A stretch of DNA of 64,000 bases from Bacteroidota bacterium (GCA_016714005.1 JADJOA010000001.1:124001-188000), one strand, 5' to 3'. Counted from the first letter of the stretch, positions 48,489 through 59,679 are shown. Numbers and translations: made by a program. The notes: generated by a model from the letters alone, not told the origin.

Positions 48489-49790
48489 ATGACGGATGAA
48501 ATAAAAACATTTACACACTCTTTTTAAAAAGCACAGGGGTAAGTACTGATACACGTAAAATTGATGAGGGTAAAATTTATTTCGCCCTAAAAGGACCAAA
48601 CTTTAATGGAAACACCTTTGCTCTAAAAGCACTTGAGCAAGGCGCATTATGCTGTGTAATTGACGAGCCGCAACAACCCACTTCAGATAAATTTATTTTA
48701 GTTGACGATGTGTTATCGGCACGTGCAATCGTTAGCCAATTATGACCTTAAACATTTGAATATTCCGGTGCTGGGCATAACAGGCAGTAATGGTAAAACA
48801 ACCTCTAAAGAATTGTGCGCCGCAGTTCTTTCAAAAAAATATAAAACACTCTTTACACAAGGCAATTTAAATAACCACATTGGTGTGCCGCTTACCTTAT
48901 TGCAAATAAACAAACAACACGAGTTTGCAGTTATTGAAATGGGCGCCAACCACCAGGGCGAAATAGATTTTTTAAGCAGCATTTGCGAGCCTACGCACGG
49001 GTTTATTACCAATGTTGGTAAAGCGCATTTAGAAGGTTTTGGCGGATTTGAAGGAGTGATAAAAGGCAAAACAGAATTGTATCGTTTTTTAATGCAAAGC
49101 GGAGGAACTATTTTTTGTAATAGCGATAATCCTTTTTTGTTCCCCCTTTGTAAAGATTATGGTAAACTAATTACGTATGGAGCAACCAACAATGCATCAG
49201 TTTTTGGCGAGGCACATGAAGGAGAATTTTTAACTGTAAACTGGAAGGATTCAAAAGGCAACCTCATCAAAAAAATTAAAACACAACTTACAGGCTCGTA
49301 TAATCTTGAAAACGTTTTAGTGGCAATTTGCATTGGCAAAAATTTTGGAGTAAGTAATGATGATATTCAATCTGCCATTCAAGCATATACACCCTCTAAC
49401 CAGCGTTCGCAGGTCATGCAAAAGGGCAGCAATACTCTAATAATTGATGCTTACAATGCCAACCCAACCAGCATGATTGCCGCATTAAAAAATTTAGCTG
49501 TTGCCTATAAAGGTAAAAAAGTAATTGTACTTGGCGATATGTTTGAGTTAGGTGATGAAAGTTACGGAGAGCATAAACAGGTTTTGCACGAAGCCATTAA
49601 TCTTAATCCTCATTTATTGTTGCTTGTAGGCAAATGGTTTAACGAGGTCGACAAAGAGAAAAAAGGAATTCACTTTACCAATTCTGTTGAAGCAAAAGAT
49701 TATTTAAAGAGTAACCTTCCGGCAAACAGCACCGTTTTAATTAAAGGTTCCCGTAGTTCTAAGATGGAAGAAGTCTTGGGAGCTTTTTGA
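48489..49790 (+). CDS. murF: UDP-MurNAc-tripeptide:D-Ala-D-Ala ligase (two indels)
   Basis: MurF adds D-alanyl-D-alanine to the peptidoglycan precursor in the cytoplasm. From ATG 48489 one missing T near 48508 breaks MTDEIKTF, after which YTLFLKSTGVSTDTRKIDEG, IYFALKGPNFNGNTFALKAL and a further extra G near 48722 lead into the intact frame NIPVLGITGSNGKTTSKELC (ATP loop). Other marks are GNLNNHIGVPLTLL, EMGANHQGEIDFL and the C-terminal LIIDAYNANPTSMIAAL with VIVLGDMFELGDES. Restored length is about 434 residues. It is divergent from eno. Confidence 0.92.
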
Positions 49791-49902
49791 GATAAGAAAC
49801 CTGATAAAAACTTATCTTTAATATTTTCTTCTTTAATTTGAAACCCACCAGCATGTTTTTTCGTAAAAACAATATTACCTTTATGGGTAGGAGCACTATT
49901 TT

Positions 49903-50406
49903 ATGAGTTCAGCCGCAATAGCAGAAGCAGAAAAAATTTTATATAGAGCCGGTCTTGCATTAGAGCAGGGGCAGGTTGATACTGCTGTTGACATACTTGA
50001 AGAGTTGCTTGGCATTTATCCCGATTTTGGAAAGGCGTTTAGTATGCTAGGAAGTATTTACTTTCTAAAGTTTAACGACTTTTTAAATGCTGAAATCAAT
50101 TTAAAGAAAGCTATCGAGTTTGCCCCTGAGTATGCTGCCAGCTATATCCTGTATGCCGAATTATTAATTGCCCAGGAAAAATTTACCGATGCAATTGCCA
50201 AGCTCAATAAGGCATCTACTTTAGCCGGTGTGAAACGAGACAGGATCAATTATCTTTTTGGAATGATAAACGAACTGCAATCAAAACACGATGAAGCTAT
50301 TGCTTATTATAAAAAGGCCATTGCAGTAACTTTATCTGATGATGATTTTGTAAAGTTTGAAAAAGCTATAGCTCGTTGCATTACTAAAAAAAAATACGCT
50401 TCGTAA
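49903..50406 (+). CDS. TPR-repeat protein
   Basis: The 167-residue intact product consists of about four tetratricopeptide repeats: ALEQGQVDTAVDILEELLGI, PDFGKAFSMLGSIYFLKFND, PEYAASYILYAELLIAQEKF and DRINYLFGMINELQSKHDEA with the final AIAYYKKAIAV. There is no signal peptide, so it is likely a cytoplasmic protein-binding scaffold. It follows murF on the same strand after 112 bases and precedes the MITE-like element. Specific partner unknown. Confidence 0.8.
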   Translation: MSSAAIAEAEKILYRAGLALEQGQVDTAVDILEELLGIYPDFGKAFSMLGSIYFLKFNDFLNAEINLKKAIEFAPEYAASYILYAELLIAQEKFTDAIAKLNKASTLAGVKRDRINYLFGMINELQSKHDEAIAYYKKAIAVTLSDDDFVKFEKAIARCITKKKYAS

Positions 50407-50426
50407 TTTTTTTACGAAAAAGGTTA

Positions 50427-50553
50427 AACACAGATTTACAGATTTTTAAAAATTTATTTTAAAATTTTCGCTAATACTGCCTCGCAGCAACCAATCAGTG
50501 ATAATTTTAAAGCGAAGCGCTTTAATTTATTTAAAAATCTGTAAATCTGTGTT
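50427..50553. mobile_element. MITE-like element with 24-bp perfect terminal inverted repeats
   Basis: The left end (50427-50450) AACACAGATTTACAGATTTT plus TAAA is the exact reverse complement of the right end (50530-50553). Inside, AAAGCG-AAG-CGCTTT forms a second small hairpin and the middle contains no coding frame. It sits between the convergent TPR gene and sppA. There is no transposase nearby and no target duplication that I can be sure of, so transposition is an inference from the end structure; it could instead act as a bidirectional terminator. Confidence 0.6.
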
Positions 50554-50576
50554 AAAAAAATAAAAGGCTATCAATA

Positions 50577-52329
50577 TTACTCCACCAAAACATCATAAAA
50601 AATTCTTGCCTGAATTCCTTTTGAATTTTTAATTGATTGAAAAGCTTTTACGTATTTATATTCTTCGCCTAAAGTTTTTTCCAAAATTTTTGTTTCATTA
50701 TCGCCCTTTAGGTCATCAATAATTTGTTGAAGCGGCTCTTTCTTCTCAGGATATTCTTTCACCTTATAGTCTGTAATTTTTGCTTTAGCGGCAGCAATTG
50801 CAATTGCATCATTTAAACCTCAAGCACATCCACCAAACCAATTTCTTTTGCATCATCGCTGCTCCAAACCCTGCCCTGTCCAATGCTATCAACATCAGCA
50901 ACGGAAATTTGCCTGCCATCTGACACACGTTTTGTAAATGTTCCGTAAATACGCTCAACGCTGTTTTGCATAATATTTCTTTCAGATGCAGTAAGCGGGC
51001 GCGATATGGTTCCTAAATCGGCATAAGGAGAGGTTTTATAAGTATCGGTAGTGATGCCAACCTTATTATTCAGAAAGTTCTTAGCGTTATACAACAATCC
51101 AAAAACACCTATGCTTCCTGTAATAGTTCCCTTTTGTGCAACAATAGTGTCGGCAGCACATGCAATATAGTAACCGCCTGATGCTGCATAATTACCCATG
51201 CTAACAATAAATGGCTTTTCTTTTTTGGCAAGCATGGTTTCACGCCAAATAACTTCACTTGCAAGTGCATCGCCACCTGGAGAGTTAATACGAAGTACAA
51301 TAGCCTTTACTTTATCATCCTCTCTCGCTTTTTTAATCAAGTTGCAAAGAGCAGTAGAGCCTATCTCATCATTTTTCATTTGCCGCCAACTATTGTCCCT
51401 GAGGCATAGATCACAGCCACTTTATCTTTTCCAAATGTTGATTCTTTAGGATGTGAATCGTAATACTCATTAACTGATACAAAACTTATTTTATCCTTTT
51501 CCTCAATGCCAGATTTTTTTCTGAGTTCTGCTTCTACTTCATCGTAATACGCGATTTGGTCAATAAGCCTTAAGTCTTTTGCTTGTTGTGCTGTTTGTGC
51601 AGATAAACTATCTGCTATCATTTTTAAACTTTCATAGCCAATTTTCCGCGAATGCGAAACATTATCCAGCACATTGTGCCATAAATCATCAATAAGCGAT
51701 GCAAGCTGAGCGCGGTTTTCATCACTCATTTTATCAAGAATAAACGGCTCAACGGCACTTTTAAATTTACCATGCCTAATCACTTCAGGTTCTATTTCTA
51801 ATTTTTCTAATGTGCCTTTAAAAAACATGAGTTCGGCATGCAAGCCCTTTAAATCTACTTCTCCCGTAGGGTTTAAGTAAATTTTATCAGCAGCGCTGGC
51901 AAGATAGTATGCACCTGTGCTGTAGCTTTCACCATAGGCAATTACAAACTTTTTCGATTTTTTAAAATCAACCACAGCGTTTCTTAATTCCTGCAAGTTG
52001 GCAAACCCTGAAGAAACTGACGACATATCTATAAACACCCCTTTTATATTATTGTCAGATTCCGCCTTTTCTAGTAGTTGTATTATTTCAAATAGCCCTG
52101 GTTGCTCTTTTGCAATACCTTTAAAATCTAAATTTGAGAAAGGGTCGTTTTCAACCCTGTCTTCCAAGCCTTGCTTTAATTTTAAATGCAGTATGGAATT
52201 TGCCTTTACTTCAACAACCTCTTTCTGCATTGACGCAGAAATTAATCCTCCAATTAAAAAGACAAATAATATGATAAGTATTAAAAAGCCCAGCATAGAG
52301 GCAAACATCATTTTAAAAAACTGACCCAT
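50577..52329 (-). CDS. sppA: Signal peptide peptidase SppA, long (67K) form (two indels)
   Basis: SppA is a membrane-anchored serine protease that degrades signal peptides left after secretion. The N-terminal helix is GFLILIILFVFLIGGLISAS. The first domain has GESYSTGAYYLASAADKIYL and VIRHGKFKSAVEPFILDKMS (catalytic Lys). After a break near 51377 the second domain has LRINSPGGDALASEVIWRET and MGNYAASGGYYIACAADTIV with the nucleophilic Ser. A second break near 50810-50765 leads to the C-terminal GIQARIFYDV. Restored length is about 584 residues, the normal tandem-domain size. It is divergent from folK. Confidence 0.92.
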
Positions 52330-52459
52330 AATTTTTGTTGTGTTTTATTTATTGCTTTGCAAAAGTAAAATTTGTTTGAAGGATTGAAGAGTTTTAAGGG
52401 ATATCAGGGGTTGAAATGTTAGTAGAACTAAAAACAGAAGTTAATTTTGATAAGTAGAA

Positions 52460-52958
52460 ATGAGTTTGCAAAAGGTGATATTGTTGTTGGGTAGTAACAT
52501 GGGCGAAAGGAAGTATCAAATTGCAAAGGCGCTTGAGTTGCTTGAACGCAAGGTTGGGGAAATTATTTTACAATCAGGGCTGTATGAAACTGATGCATGG
52601 GGTAAAACAGACCAACCACCATTTTTAAATTTATGCGTTGTTATAGAAACAAAATTTAGCCCGAAAGATGTGCTTGCAAAAAACTTATTGATTGAAGCAG
52701 ATATGGGGCGAGTGAGGGGGTGACAAATGGGGAGCACGCGTTATAGATATAGATATTTTGTTTTACGGGAATGAAATTGTGGAGGAACGTAATTTGAGAA
52801 TACCTCATCCTGAATTTGAAAATAGAAAGTTTGCAATTGTGCCATTAATGGAAATACAACCTGCGTTTATTCATCCTGTATCTTCCAAAACTATTCAGGA
52901 AGTTTATGCTAATTGCAATGACTCACTAAAAGTCAGACTTATCAAACCGGAATTGTAA
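52460..52958 (+). CDS. folK: 2-amino-4-hydroxy-6-hydroxymethyldihydropteridine pyrophosphokinase (one indel)
   Basis: FolK transfers pyrophosphate from ATP in folate synthesis. The start reads VILLLGSNMGERKYQIAKAL, then SGLYETDAWGKTDQPPFLNL. A one-base error near 52723 follows ADMGRVRG; the frame resumes with KWGARVIDIDILFYGNEIVE and PHPEFENRKFAIVPLMEIQP, the family's conserved catalytic and C-terminal blocks. Restored length is about 166 residues. The deoxynucleoside kinase gene follows 19 bases later. Confidence 0.92.
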
Positions 52959-52977
52959 AAACCATTTGAGTATTTTT

Positions 52978-53580
52978 ATGCAGCACCGATACTTAATTAT
53001 TGAGGGAAATATTGGCAGTGGAAAAACTACTCTTGCAAAGTATATTGCCGAAAACTATAACTATGGTATATTATTAGAGGAATTTGCCGAGAATACATTT
53101 TTACCTCAATTTTACGAAAACCCGGAGCAATTTGCGTTTCCGTTAGAAATGTCATTTATGGCAGCACGATATAAACAGCTAAAGGCGTTTTTTACAAAGC
53201 AAACACTTCCATTTCCGGTTGTGGCGGATTATATGTTTGAAAAGTGTTTGCTGTTTGCCAAAACCAATTTGCGTAAAGAGGAATTTAAACTTTACGAACA
53301 GTTTTTCTCATTGCTGAAACCACAAATACCCAATCCACAACTAATTGTTTATTTGCACAAGGATGTTAGCAAACTCCAAAAAAATATACGTAACCGAGGA
53401 AGGAGTTATGAGCAGCAAATAAAGGATGAGTACTTGGAGAAAATTAATAACGCTTACTTGACTTTTATGAAAAAGAATAAAAAAGCCAAAATTCTTTTTT
53501 TAGAAACAAACGAACTTGATTTTGTTGCCAACCACAAGCACTTCAATTTAATAGTAGAGAAGATAGTTAATTTTAAGTAG
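52978..53580 (+). CDS. Deoxynucleoside kinase
   Basis: It phosphorylates deoxynucleosides for the salvage pathway. I start at ATG 52978 (MQHRYLIIEGNIGSGKTTLA), which puts the P-loop near the N-terminus; a TTG four codons earlier is also open. The GNIGSGKTTLAKYIAE loop, the LLEEFAENTFLPQFYENPEQ pattern, the DRY-like motif replaced by VVADYMFEKCLLFAKTNL, and the arginine lid (IRNRGRSYEQQIKDEYLEKI) match the dNK/dAK-dGK family. Length is about 200 residues. Its place right after folK is common in this phylum. Confidence 0.88.
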   Translation: MQHRYLIIEGNIGSGKTTLAKYIAENYNYGILLEEFAENTFLPQFYENPEQFAFPLEMSFMAARYKQLKAFFTKQTLPFPVVADYMFEKCLLFAKTNLRKEEFKLYEQFFSLLKPQIPNPQLIVYLHKDVSKLQKNIRNRGRSYEQQIKDEYLEKINNAYLTFMKKNKKAKILFLETNELDFVANHKHFNLIVEKIVNFK

Positions 53581-53626
53581 GCTGAAGTTTTATTGCAGAA
53601 GATGTTAAAAAAAAACAGGATCAATT

Positions 53627-53657
53627 TTTTTTATTTTAAAACATTGTACTATACTTG
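53627..53657 (+). promoter_or_regulatory. Candidate promoter of the OmpA-family gene
   Basis: TATACTTG at 53650-53657 is preceded after 19 bases by TTTT at 53627-53630. The -7 string TATACTTGCAT is identical to the one before the giant T9SS gene at 11821. It gives a leader of about 35 bases. Confidence 0.45.
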
Positions 53658-53698
53658 CATCCGATTAAGGATAAAGCTAACAATCAACCACTACAATA

Positions 53699-55176
53699 AT
53701 GAAATTAAAAAATTTACTATTAGCATTTGCTTTCGTTGCATTTGGCAACTCGGTTATGGCTCAGGGTTCAGGAACTTATGGGCTGCCTAAGAAAAAAGAT
53801 TTTGACCGCCTTTCACTTGGGCTAGGTTTAGGAGTTAACTGGTTTCAGGGCGATGTTCAGTCAGGCTCAGAAAACAACAGTGGAATTTGGGATAATATTA
53901 AGAACCCTGTATTGGGGCTTAAAGTAGGATACCAAATTAGTCACTCTGTCCAACTGAATCTTAGAGGTCAATATACAAAGTTTTCTGGTGAGAAAAGAGA
54001 CAGGATAAATTACCCCAATGCTGTAACCGGACCAATTAAAACATCCGGGTTTGTGGAGTTTGAATCTCAAATTATGCAAGGAACCTTTAATTTGAATTAT
54101 ACTTTCGGGAACATAAGTTTCTTGCAAAGGAATAAAAGGTTTCACATGTATGGTGAAATAGGTGCAGGGGTTTTTACTTTCGCCACCAAAGTTGATTTGT
54201 CAGACTATGACAGTGATAAAAAGGGCGCAGTTCCGGGCACAACTGTTGAAATCGTTGATCACAGTCCGGTTATGGAAGGACTGGTAGCCGCTGGTTTAGG
54301 CTTTAAGTACCAGATTAAACGTTTCGATGTTGGCATGTTATTTACATTTCATAAAACACTTACCGATAATATTGACCAGGTGTATAAAGAAGACACAGAG
54401 TCAGATAATTTCTCATACGTTACTGCTAATGTTAATTACACGTTTGGGAAAAAATCGGCCATGATGGAGTGGGTTAACCCAATGGAGGTTGTTTACAGTG
54501 ATATGGCTGACTTAAAAGATAAGATGGATGTAATGAGTGGTGATAAGGATAAAGATGGTGTTTCTGATTTGTTTGATAAGGATAATTCTACTTCTGAAGG
54601 CGTAAAAGTATATGGTGATGGAACTTCTGTAGATTCAGATGGTGACGGTATAGCCGATACAAAAGATACCGATCCTTTTTCTGCTAAAGGCGCAAAAGTT
54701 GATGCAAGTGGTGTTGAGACAGATACTGATGGTGACGGGGTACCCGATAGCCGTGATCTTGAGCCGGTACAGCCAAAGGAAATCTTGTAAACTTTCAGGG
54801 TGTATCTTTAGCAGGTGGACCTAATAGTGCAAGTGCTTCTGCTTCTGCTGCTGCATGGTTGCCTTCAGTTTATTTTGATGTGGACAAATCAGCAGTTAAG
54901 AAAGTGTATCACGACAGGTTAAATACTGTTGCACGTGTTATGAAAAGCAACCCCTCATTAAATATTAAAGTTGTAGGGAATACAGATGCTGATGCCGGTG
55001 AACAATACAATGAAAAACTTGGTTTGCGCAGAGCAGAAGCATGCCGCGACCATCTTGTAAAAATTTATGGTATTGATGCCGCTCGTTTAACTGTTGAAAC
55101 CAAAGGTGAAGTTGAACAAATGGCTACAAAAAATAAGCCGATGAACAGAAGAGTTGACTTTTTGCCTAACAAGTAA
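53699..55176 (+). CDS. OmpA-family outer-membrane protein with TSP3 calcium repeats (one indel)
   Basis: A signal peptide (LLLAFAFVAFGNSVMAQ) is followed by a beta-barrel of about 235 residues (LSLGLGLGVNWFQGDVQSGS, VLGLKVGYQISHSVQLNLRG, KRFHMYGEIGAGVFTFA). Residues about 285-355 hold thrombospondin type 3-like repeats (DKDKDGVSDLFDKDN, DSDGDGIADTKDTDP, DTDGDGVPDSRDLEP), which bind calcium. A one-base error near 54775 splits the frame; the peptidoglycan-binding OmpA domain resumes as SVYFDVDKSAVKKVYHDRLN and ends NRRVDFLPNK with NKPMNRRVD, the usual motif. It links the outer membrane to the peptidoglycan. Restored length is about 492 residues. Confidence 0.92.
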
Positions 55177-55200
55177 AGGCATACTCAGTAATAATATTTT

Positions 55201-55223
55201 AAGACCCGGTAACCCCGGGTCTT
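55201..55223 (+). terminator. Intrinsic terminator after the OmpA-family gene
   Basis: The arms AAGACCCGG and CCGGGTCTT pair perfectly around TAACC, followed by a T run. The adjacent convergent methyltransferase gene stops two bases beyond. Confidence 0.87.
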
Positions 55224-55224
55224 T

Positions 55225-55752
55225 TTATTTTCTGTAAAGTCCTGAAAAATGGTAAAGAACAATTCCGGCACAGACGGAAATGTTTAATGAATGCTTCGTT
55301 CCGAATTGTTCTACTTCAATACATCCATCACAAAGGTTTATTGTTTCCTGGCTAACTCCACCTACTTCATTCCCAAAAATTATTGCTACAGGGTTGATGT
55401 TTAGTTTAATGTTATTAAGCTTTAAACTATTAACTACCTGCTCAATTGCATAAACAGAATAATTCTTGTCTCTTAGTAGTTTTATTACAGAATGTGACTC
55501 TGGAATATATTCCCAATCGACCGATTCAGTAGCACCTAAAGCTGTTTTTAAAACCTCTTTGTGAGGAGGAGTCGCTGTAAAACCGGTTAAAATTATTTTT
55601 TCAATCAGGAAAGAATCTGCTGAACGAAATACCGAACCAACATTTAAAGCACTCCTTACATTTTCCAAAATAACTGTTACCGGAATTTTTTGTGATTGTT
55701 TATAATCTTCAATGGTTTTTCTACCTAATTCTTCGTTTCTTAGCTTCTGCAT
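55225..55752 (-). CDS. SpoU/TrmH-family RNA 2'-O-methyltransferase
   Basis: The open frame begins at 55824, but the first segment is a low-quality extension; the natural start is ATG 55752 (MQKLRNEELGRKTIEDYKQS). The product has the knotted SPOUT motifs: motif 1 VILENVRSALNVGSVFRSAD, motif 2 VAIIFGNEVGGVSQETINLC and motif 3 IEVEQFGTKHSLNISVCAGI. It methylates a ribose in tRNA or rRNA; the target cannot be told. It is divergent from mutS, with about 19 bases between the starts. Confidence 0.9.
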   Translation of the reverse strand: MQKLRNEELGRKTIEDYKQSQKIPVTVILENVRSALNVGSVFRSADSFLIEKIILTGFTATPPHKEVLKTALGATESVDWEYIPESHSVIKLLRDKNYSVYAIEQVVNSLKLNNIKLNINPVAIIFGNEVGGVSQETINLCDGCIEVEQFGTKHSLNISVCAGIVLYHFSGLYRK

Positions 55753-55771
55753 TATTCTGCAAATTTTCAAT

Positions 55772-58388
55772 TTGAAAACGAAAGATACAAACAAGACTGA
55801 AACACCGCTCATGAAGCAGTACAATGCTATTAAGGCTAAGCACCCAGATGCGTTGTTGCTTTTTAGAGTTGGAGATTTTTACGAAACGTTTCATGACGAT
55901 GCTGTAAAGACTGCCAATATCTTAGGAATTGTTTTAACCAAACGTGCTAATGGTGCTGCTTCTGAAATGCACCTTGCGGGCTTTCCTTACCATGCGCTTG
56001 ATACCTATTTGCCCAAGTTGGTAAGAGCTGGGCAGCGAGTTGCAATATGCAAGCAGTTAGAAGACCCCAAAAGAGTTAAAACAATAGTAAAGCGTGGTGT
56101 AACTGAAATGGTTACACCTGGCGTTGCATTTACAGATAAAATACTTGAACATAAATCAAATAATTTTCTTGCTGCGGTTTATCTGGCCGACAAGGAGCAT
56201 GCTATAGCATTTGCTGATGTATCCACAGGTGAGTTTTTGGTTGGTCATGGTAACTTAGATTATATTGAAAAACTATTGCAAAATTTTTCTCCAACAGAAG
56301 TAATTTATCAACGTGGCAAAAGAAAGGATTTTGAAAATAATTTTGGTGCTCAGTTTTATTCATATCCGGTTGATGATTGGGTTTTTGCTTATGATTATAC
56401 TTATGAAACACTTACCCGTCATTTTCAAACAAACTCCTTAAAAGGTTTTGGTATTGATGAAATGCAGGAAGATATAATTGCTGCTGGTGCTGTGTTGCAT
56501 TACCTGCAACAAATGCAACAGGAAAATTTAAAGCACATAAATTCTGTTGCGCGCATTGAGGAAGAAAAGTACTTATGGTTAGATAGGTTTACAATTCGTA
56601 ATCTTGAGTTGGTGAGTTCTCCTCACGAAAAAGCCAAAACGCTGTTAGAAGTTATTGACAGAACTATTACACCAATGGGGTCGCGGCTTTTAAAGAGGTG
56701 GATATTGCTTCCACTTAAATTATTGAAACCTATTGAGGAAAGGCATGATGTGGTTGATTATTTTATTAAACATACAGAACTTACCGATGCGTTAATTAAA
56801 ATATTAAAACTGATTGGCGACCTGGAAAGGCTGGTATCCCGTCTTGCTATAAAAAAAGTTTCACCACGGGAATTGGTTCAGTTAAAAAAATCTCTTTCGC
56901 AAATTGCTCCGTTAAAAAAAATTCTTTCATCACTTTCAAATAAAAATTTAATTGCATTAGGCGCAGCCTTAAATGATTGTGAACAAGCTATAAATTTAAT
57001 TGAAGCTACACTAAGTGATGATGCTGGTGTTGCACTCAATAAAGGTAATTTTATTAAATCAGGATTTAATCAGGAACTGGATGATTTAAGGAGTATTTCT
57101 ACTTCGGGCAAAGATTATCTTTTAAAAATTCAGGCACGTGAAAGTGAAAGAACAGGTATATCTTCCTTAAAGGTTGCATACAATAATGTGTTTGGTTATT
57201 ACATAGAAGTTACTCATACACATAAAGATAAAGTGCCTGTAGAATGGCAACGCAAGCAAACACTCGCCAATGCTGAGCGCTACATCACACCTGAATTGAA
57301 AGAATATGAAGAGAAAATTTTAGGAGCCGAAGAAAAAATTCTAGCCATAGAACTTCAACTTTTTAACGAATTGATAAATGATGTTTCAACGTTTATACAC
57401 CCTGTTCAAAGTAATGCAAACATAATTGCACGTATTGATTGTTTGCTTTCTTATGCTGCCATAGCAGTAAGCAATAATTATGTAAAGCCGCAAGTAACTG
57501 ACTCGTTTAACCTTAGCATTAAAGATGGAAGGCATCCTGTACTTGAAAAACAAATGCCTTTGGGAGAAGAATATGTTGCCAATGATGTTTACTTAGATAG
57601 CTCAACTCAACAAATAATTATGATTACAGGTCCTAACATGTCAGGTAAATCGGCACTGTTAAGGCAAACTGCGTTAATTGTTTTGCTTGCTCAAATAGGT
57701 TGCTTTGTTCCTGCAAAGTCAGCCGAAATAGGATTGGTTGATAAAATATTTACGCGTGTGGGTGCATCAGATAATATTTCATCGGGCGAGTCCACTTTTA
57801 TGGTTGAAATGAATGAAACGGCAAGCATCCTTAACAATATTTCAGAAAGAAGTTTAATTCTATTAGACGAGATTGGGCGAGGAACAAGTACGTATGATGG
57901 TATAAGCATTGCCTGGGCTATTGCAGAATTTTTGCATGGGCACACATCTCGCCCCAAAACCTTATTTGCAACACATTACCACGAATTGAATGAGATGGAA
58001 GGGTCCTTTGCAAGAATCAAAAATTATAGTGTATCAATAAAAAGAAGCCGGGAGCAGAATTTTGTTTTTAAGAAAGCTGGTGAAAGGTGGAAGCGAGCAT
58101 AGTTTTGGCATACACGTAGCTAAACTTGCAGGTATGCCATCACAGGTTGTACATAAAGCAGAAAAAATGCTTAACCTTTTAGAAAATGCACACAGCAATA
58201 CCGAACTTGTAAAAGGTGCACAAACACAAGCTGTAAAAGATGCTTTTCAGCTAAGTTTTTTTCAGTTAGATGACCCTGCTTTAGAAAGTATAAGAGACGA
58301 AATTCTTAAAACTGACATTAATACACTTACACCTGTGGAAGCATTGATTAAACTTAACTCAATAAAAAATCTCTTATCTAAAAAGTGA
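55772..58388 (+). CDS. mutS: DNA mismatch repair ATPase MutS (one indel)
   Basis: The frame is open further upstream, but the likely start is TTG 55772 (KTKDTNKTETPLMKQYNAIK); ATG 55811 is a second option. Domain I has the mismatch-reading FxE region DALLLFRVGDFYETFHDDAV. Residues about 300-560 form the core and clamp; the ATPase domain has Walker A ITGPNMSGKSALLRQTALI, the SGESTFMVEM signature, Walker B LILLDEIGRGTSTYDGISIA and the H-loop LFATHYHELNEME. An extra base near 58042 breaks the frame after YSVSIK; it resumes as RKLVKGGSEHSFGIHVAKLA. Restored length is about 870 residues. MutL is not in the window. Confidence 0.95.
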
Positions 58389-58480
58389 GGAAAACTTTGG
58401 TGGAAATAAAATTTTTATAGATTTGCGCACTCTTTAAAGGTGTTTAGCACCATCGTTCTTATAAAGTAAAAATTTAACAA

Positions 58481-58553
<73 letters not shown>

Positions 58554-58650
58554 CTCTAAAAAAGTTATTAGTTAAATGTTATTGAGTTAGTAAAGGTATC
58601 TTTTGATACACTGCTAACTTAGTTTACAATAACCAATAACTTTTTTTATT

Positions 58651-58736
58651 GCCCAGGTGGTGGAACTGGTAGACACGCAGGACTTAAAATCCTGTGACCC
58701 TAAACGGTCGTGCGGGTTCGATTCCCGCCCCGGGTA
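58651..58736 (+). tRNA. tRNA-Leu (TAA)
   Basis: A class II tRNA of 86 bases. It has GCCCAGG and CCCGGGT acceptor arms (one A-C mismatch, which might be a base error), the D-arm TGGTGGAACTGGTAGACAC, an anticodon loop CTTAAAA with TAA, a long variable arm (TGACCCTAAACGGTCG) and the T loop GGTTCGATTCC. The 3' discriminator is A. The region beyond it has an unexplained composition and an AraC-type gene. Confidence 0.95.
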
Positions 58737-58741
58737 CTCTC

Positions 58742-58767
58742 AAAAGTCGCTTTAGTAGCGACTTTTC
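58742..58767 (+). terminator. Terminator after the tRNA genes
   Basis: AAAAGTCGCT and AGCGACTTTT pair as a stem around TTAGT, followed by CTTTTC. It follows the tRNA-Leu by five bases. Confidence 0.8.
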
Positions 58768-58888
58768 TTTTCAAGACCTTTGACGGGTACAACATAGGTA
58801 CAACAGTTCGTTACCTTAAGGAACTTTTCAACACTGCTACACTGAGTTTGGAGATAAAATTAGATTTGTTTGAAACATCCGTTTCATC

Positions 58889-59679
58889 ATGAAATCTATT
58901 GTAACCGCTTGTGGCTTGCACGTTTGTGTGAACCAGTTTTGCTCTAACCCTGCTTTTTATAAACTGCTGATTTTCCAAAATGATATTGGATTTATATTGA
59001 TTAATCAAAAAGCAATACCGATAGCTCATAACAGTGTGGTTTTAGTAAGACCCCAACAGCAAGTCAAAATACTAAAAGCAGATTCATTAAGTTATTATTG
59101 CTTTGGTTATGGTGATTTAAGCAAAGAAAGCTTAACAAAATCCACCAAAAATAAAATTCAATTTATTGAAGAATATCTTGCACTAATTGAATCAACAAAA
59201 TTACCTACAGATTGGATTGAAAATGTAAAAAAACAAATAGATGACTTAGATCAATTATATGATTACTACTTTAACTTGGTTCCTGATGATATTGAATGTA
59301 AAGAAGCGTTTGAAAAAACTTGTAATCTAGTTTACCAGTCGATAAAGAAATCTACCAAGTACATTTATTTTGAGAACATAAAGTCATTGGTGGAAAAAAT
59401 GTAGTTCATTCACACAACCCCACATACTATTCTGACTTATTAGGAATCTCAGGGCATCATTTTAATTTACTGTGCAAGAAGTATTTTGGTAAAACTGCTA
59501 AAGAATATATTGAAGGCAGGTTGGTTAATAAAGCAAAAGATTTATTAATCAGGAAGAACAACTCAATAAAAGAGGTCTCCTATTTGTTGGGTTTTAAAAC
59601 ATCTTCACAGTTTGTTAAGTTTTTCAAAAAGCACTTTCAAATTTCACCAAAAAATTTTCAAAAAAGAAAGGCATTTTAG
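58889..59679 (+). CDS. AraC-family transcriptional regulator (one indel)
   Basis: From ATG 58889 the N-terminal 170 residues are a poorly conserved sensing domain with no family I can name (KSIVTACGLHVCVNQFCSNP). A missing A near 59395 ends the frame early; restored, it reads VVHSHNPTYYSDLLGISGHH and then the AraC helix-turn-helix pair: FNLLCKKYFGKTAKEYIEGR and AKDLLIRKNNSIKEVSYLLG, FKTSSQFVKFFKKHFQISPK with stop at 59677. The restored product is about 264 residues. It is followed by a perfect 20-bp tandem repeat and a secreted-protein cassette, so I infer that it controls those genes. Confidence 0.85.

Noticed and set aside
58651..58736. tRNA-Leu as a pseudogene because of an A-C mismatch in the acceptor stem
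   Set aside because: All other arms and the anticodon loop are intact, and one mismatch may be a base error given the quality of this assembly.
58710..58892. Short open frame running out of tRNA-Leu, possible integrase relic
   Set aside because: It overlaps the tRNA and terminator, has no integrase motif (no R...HxxR...Y), and its GTACAACATAGGTACAAC repeat alone does not establish an attachment site.
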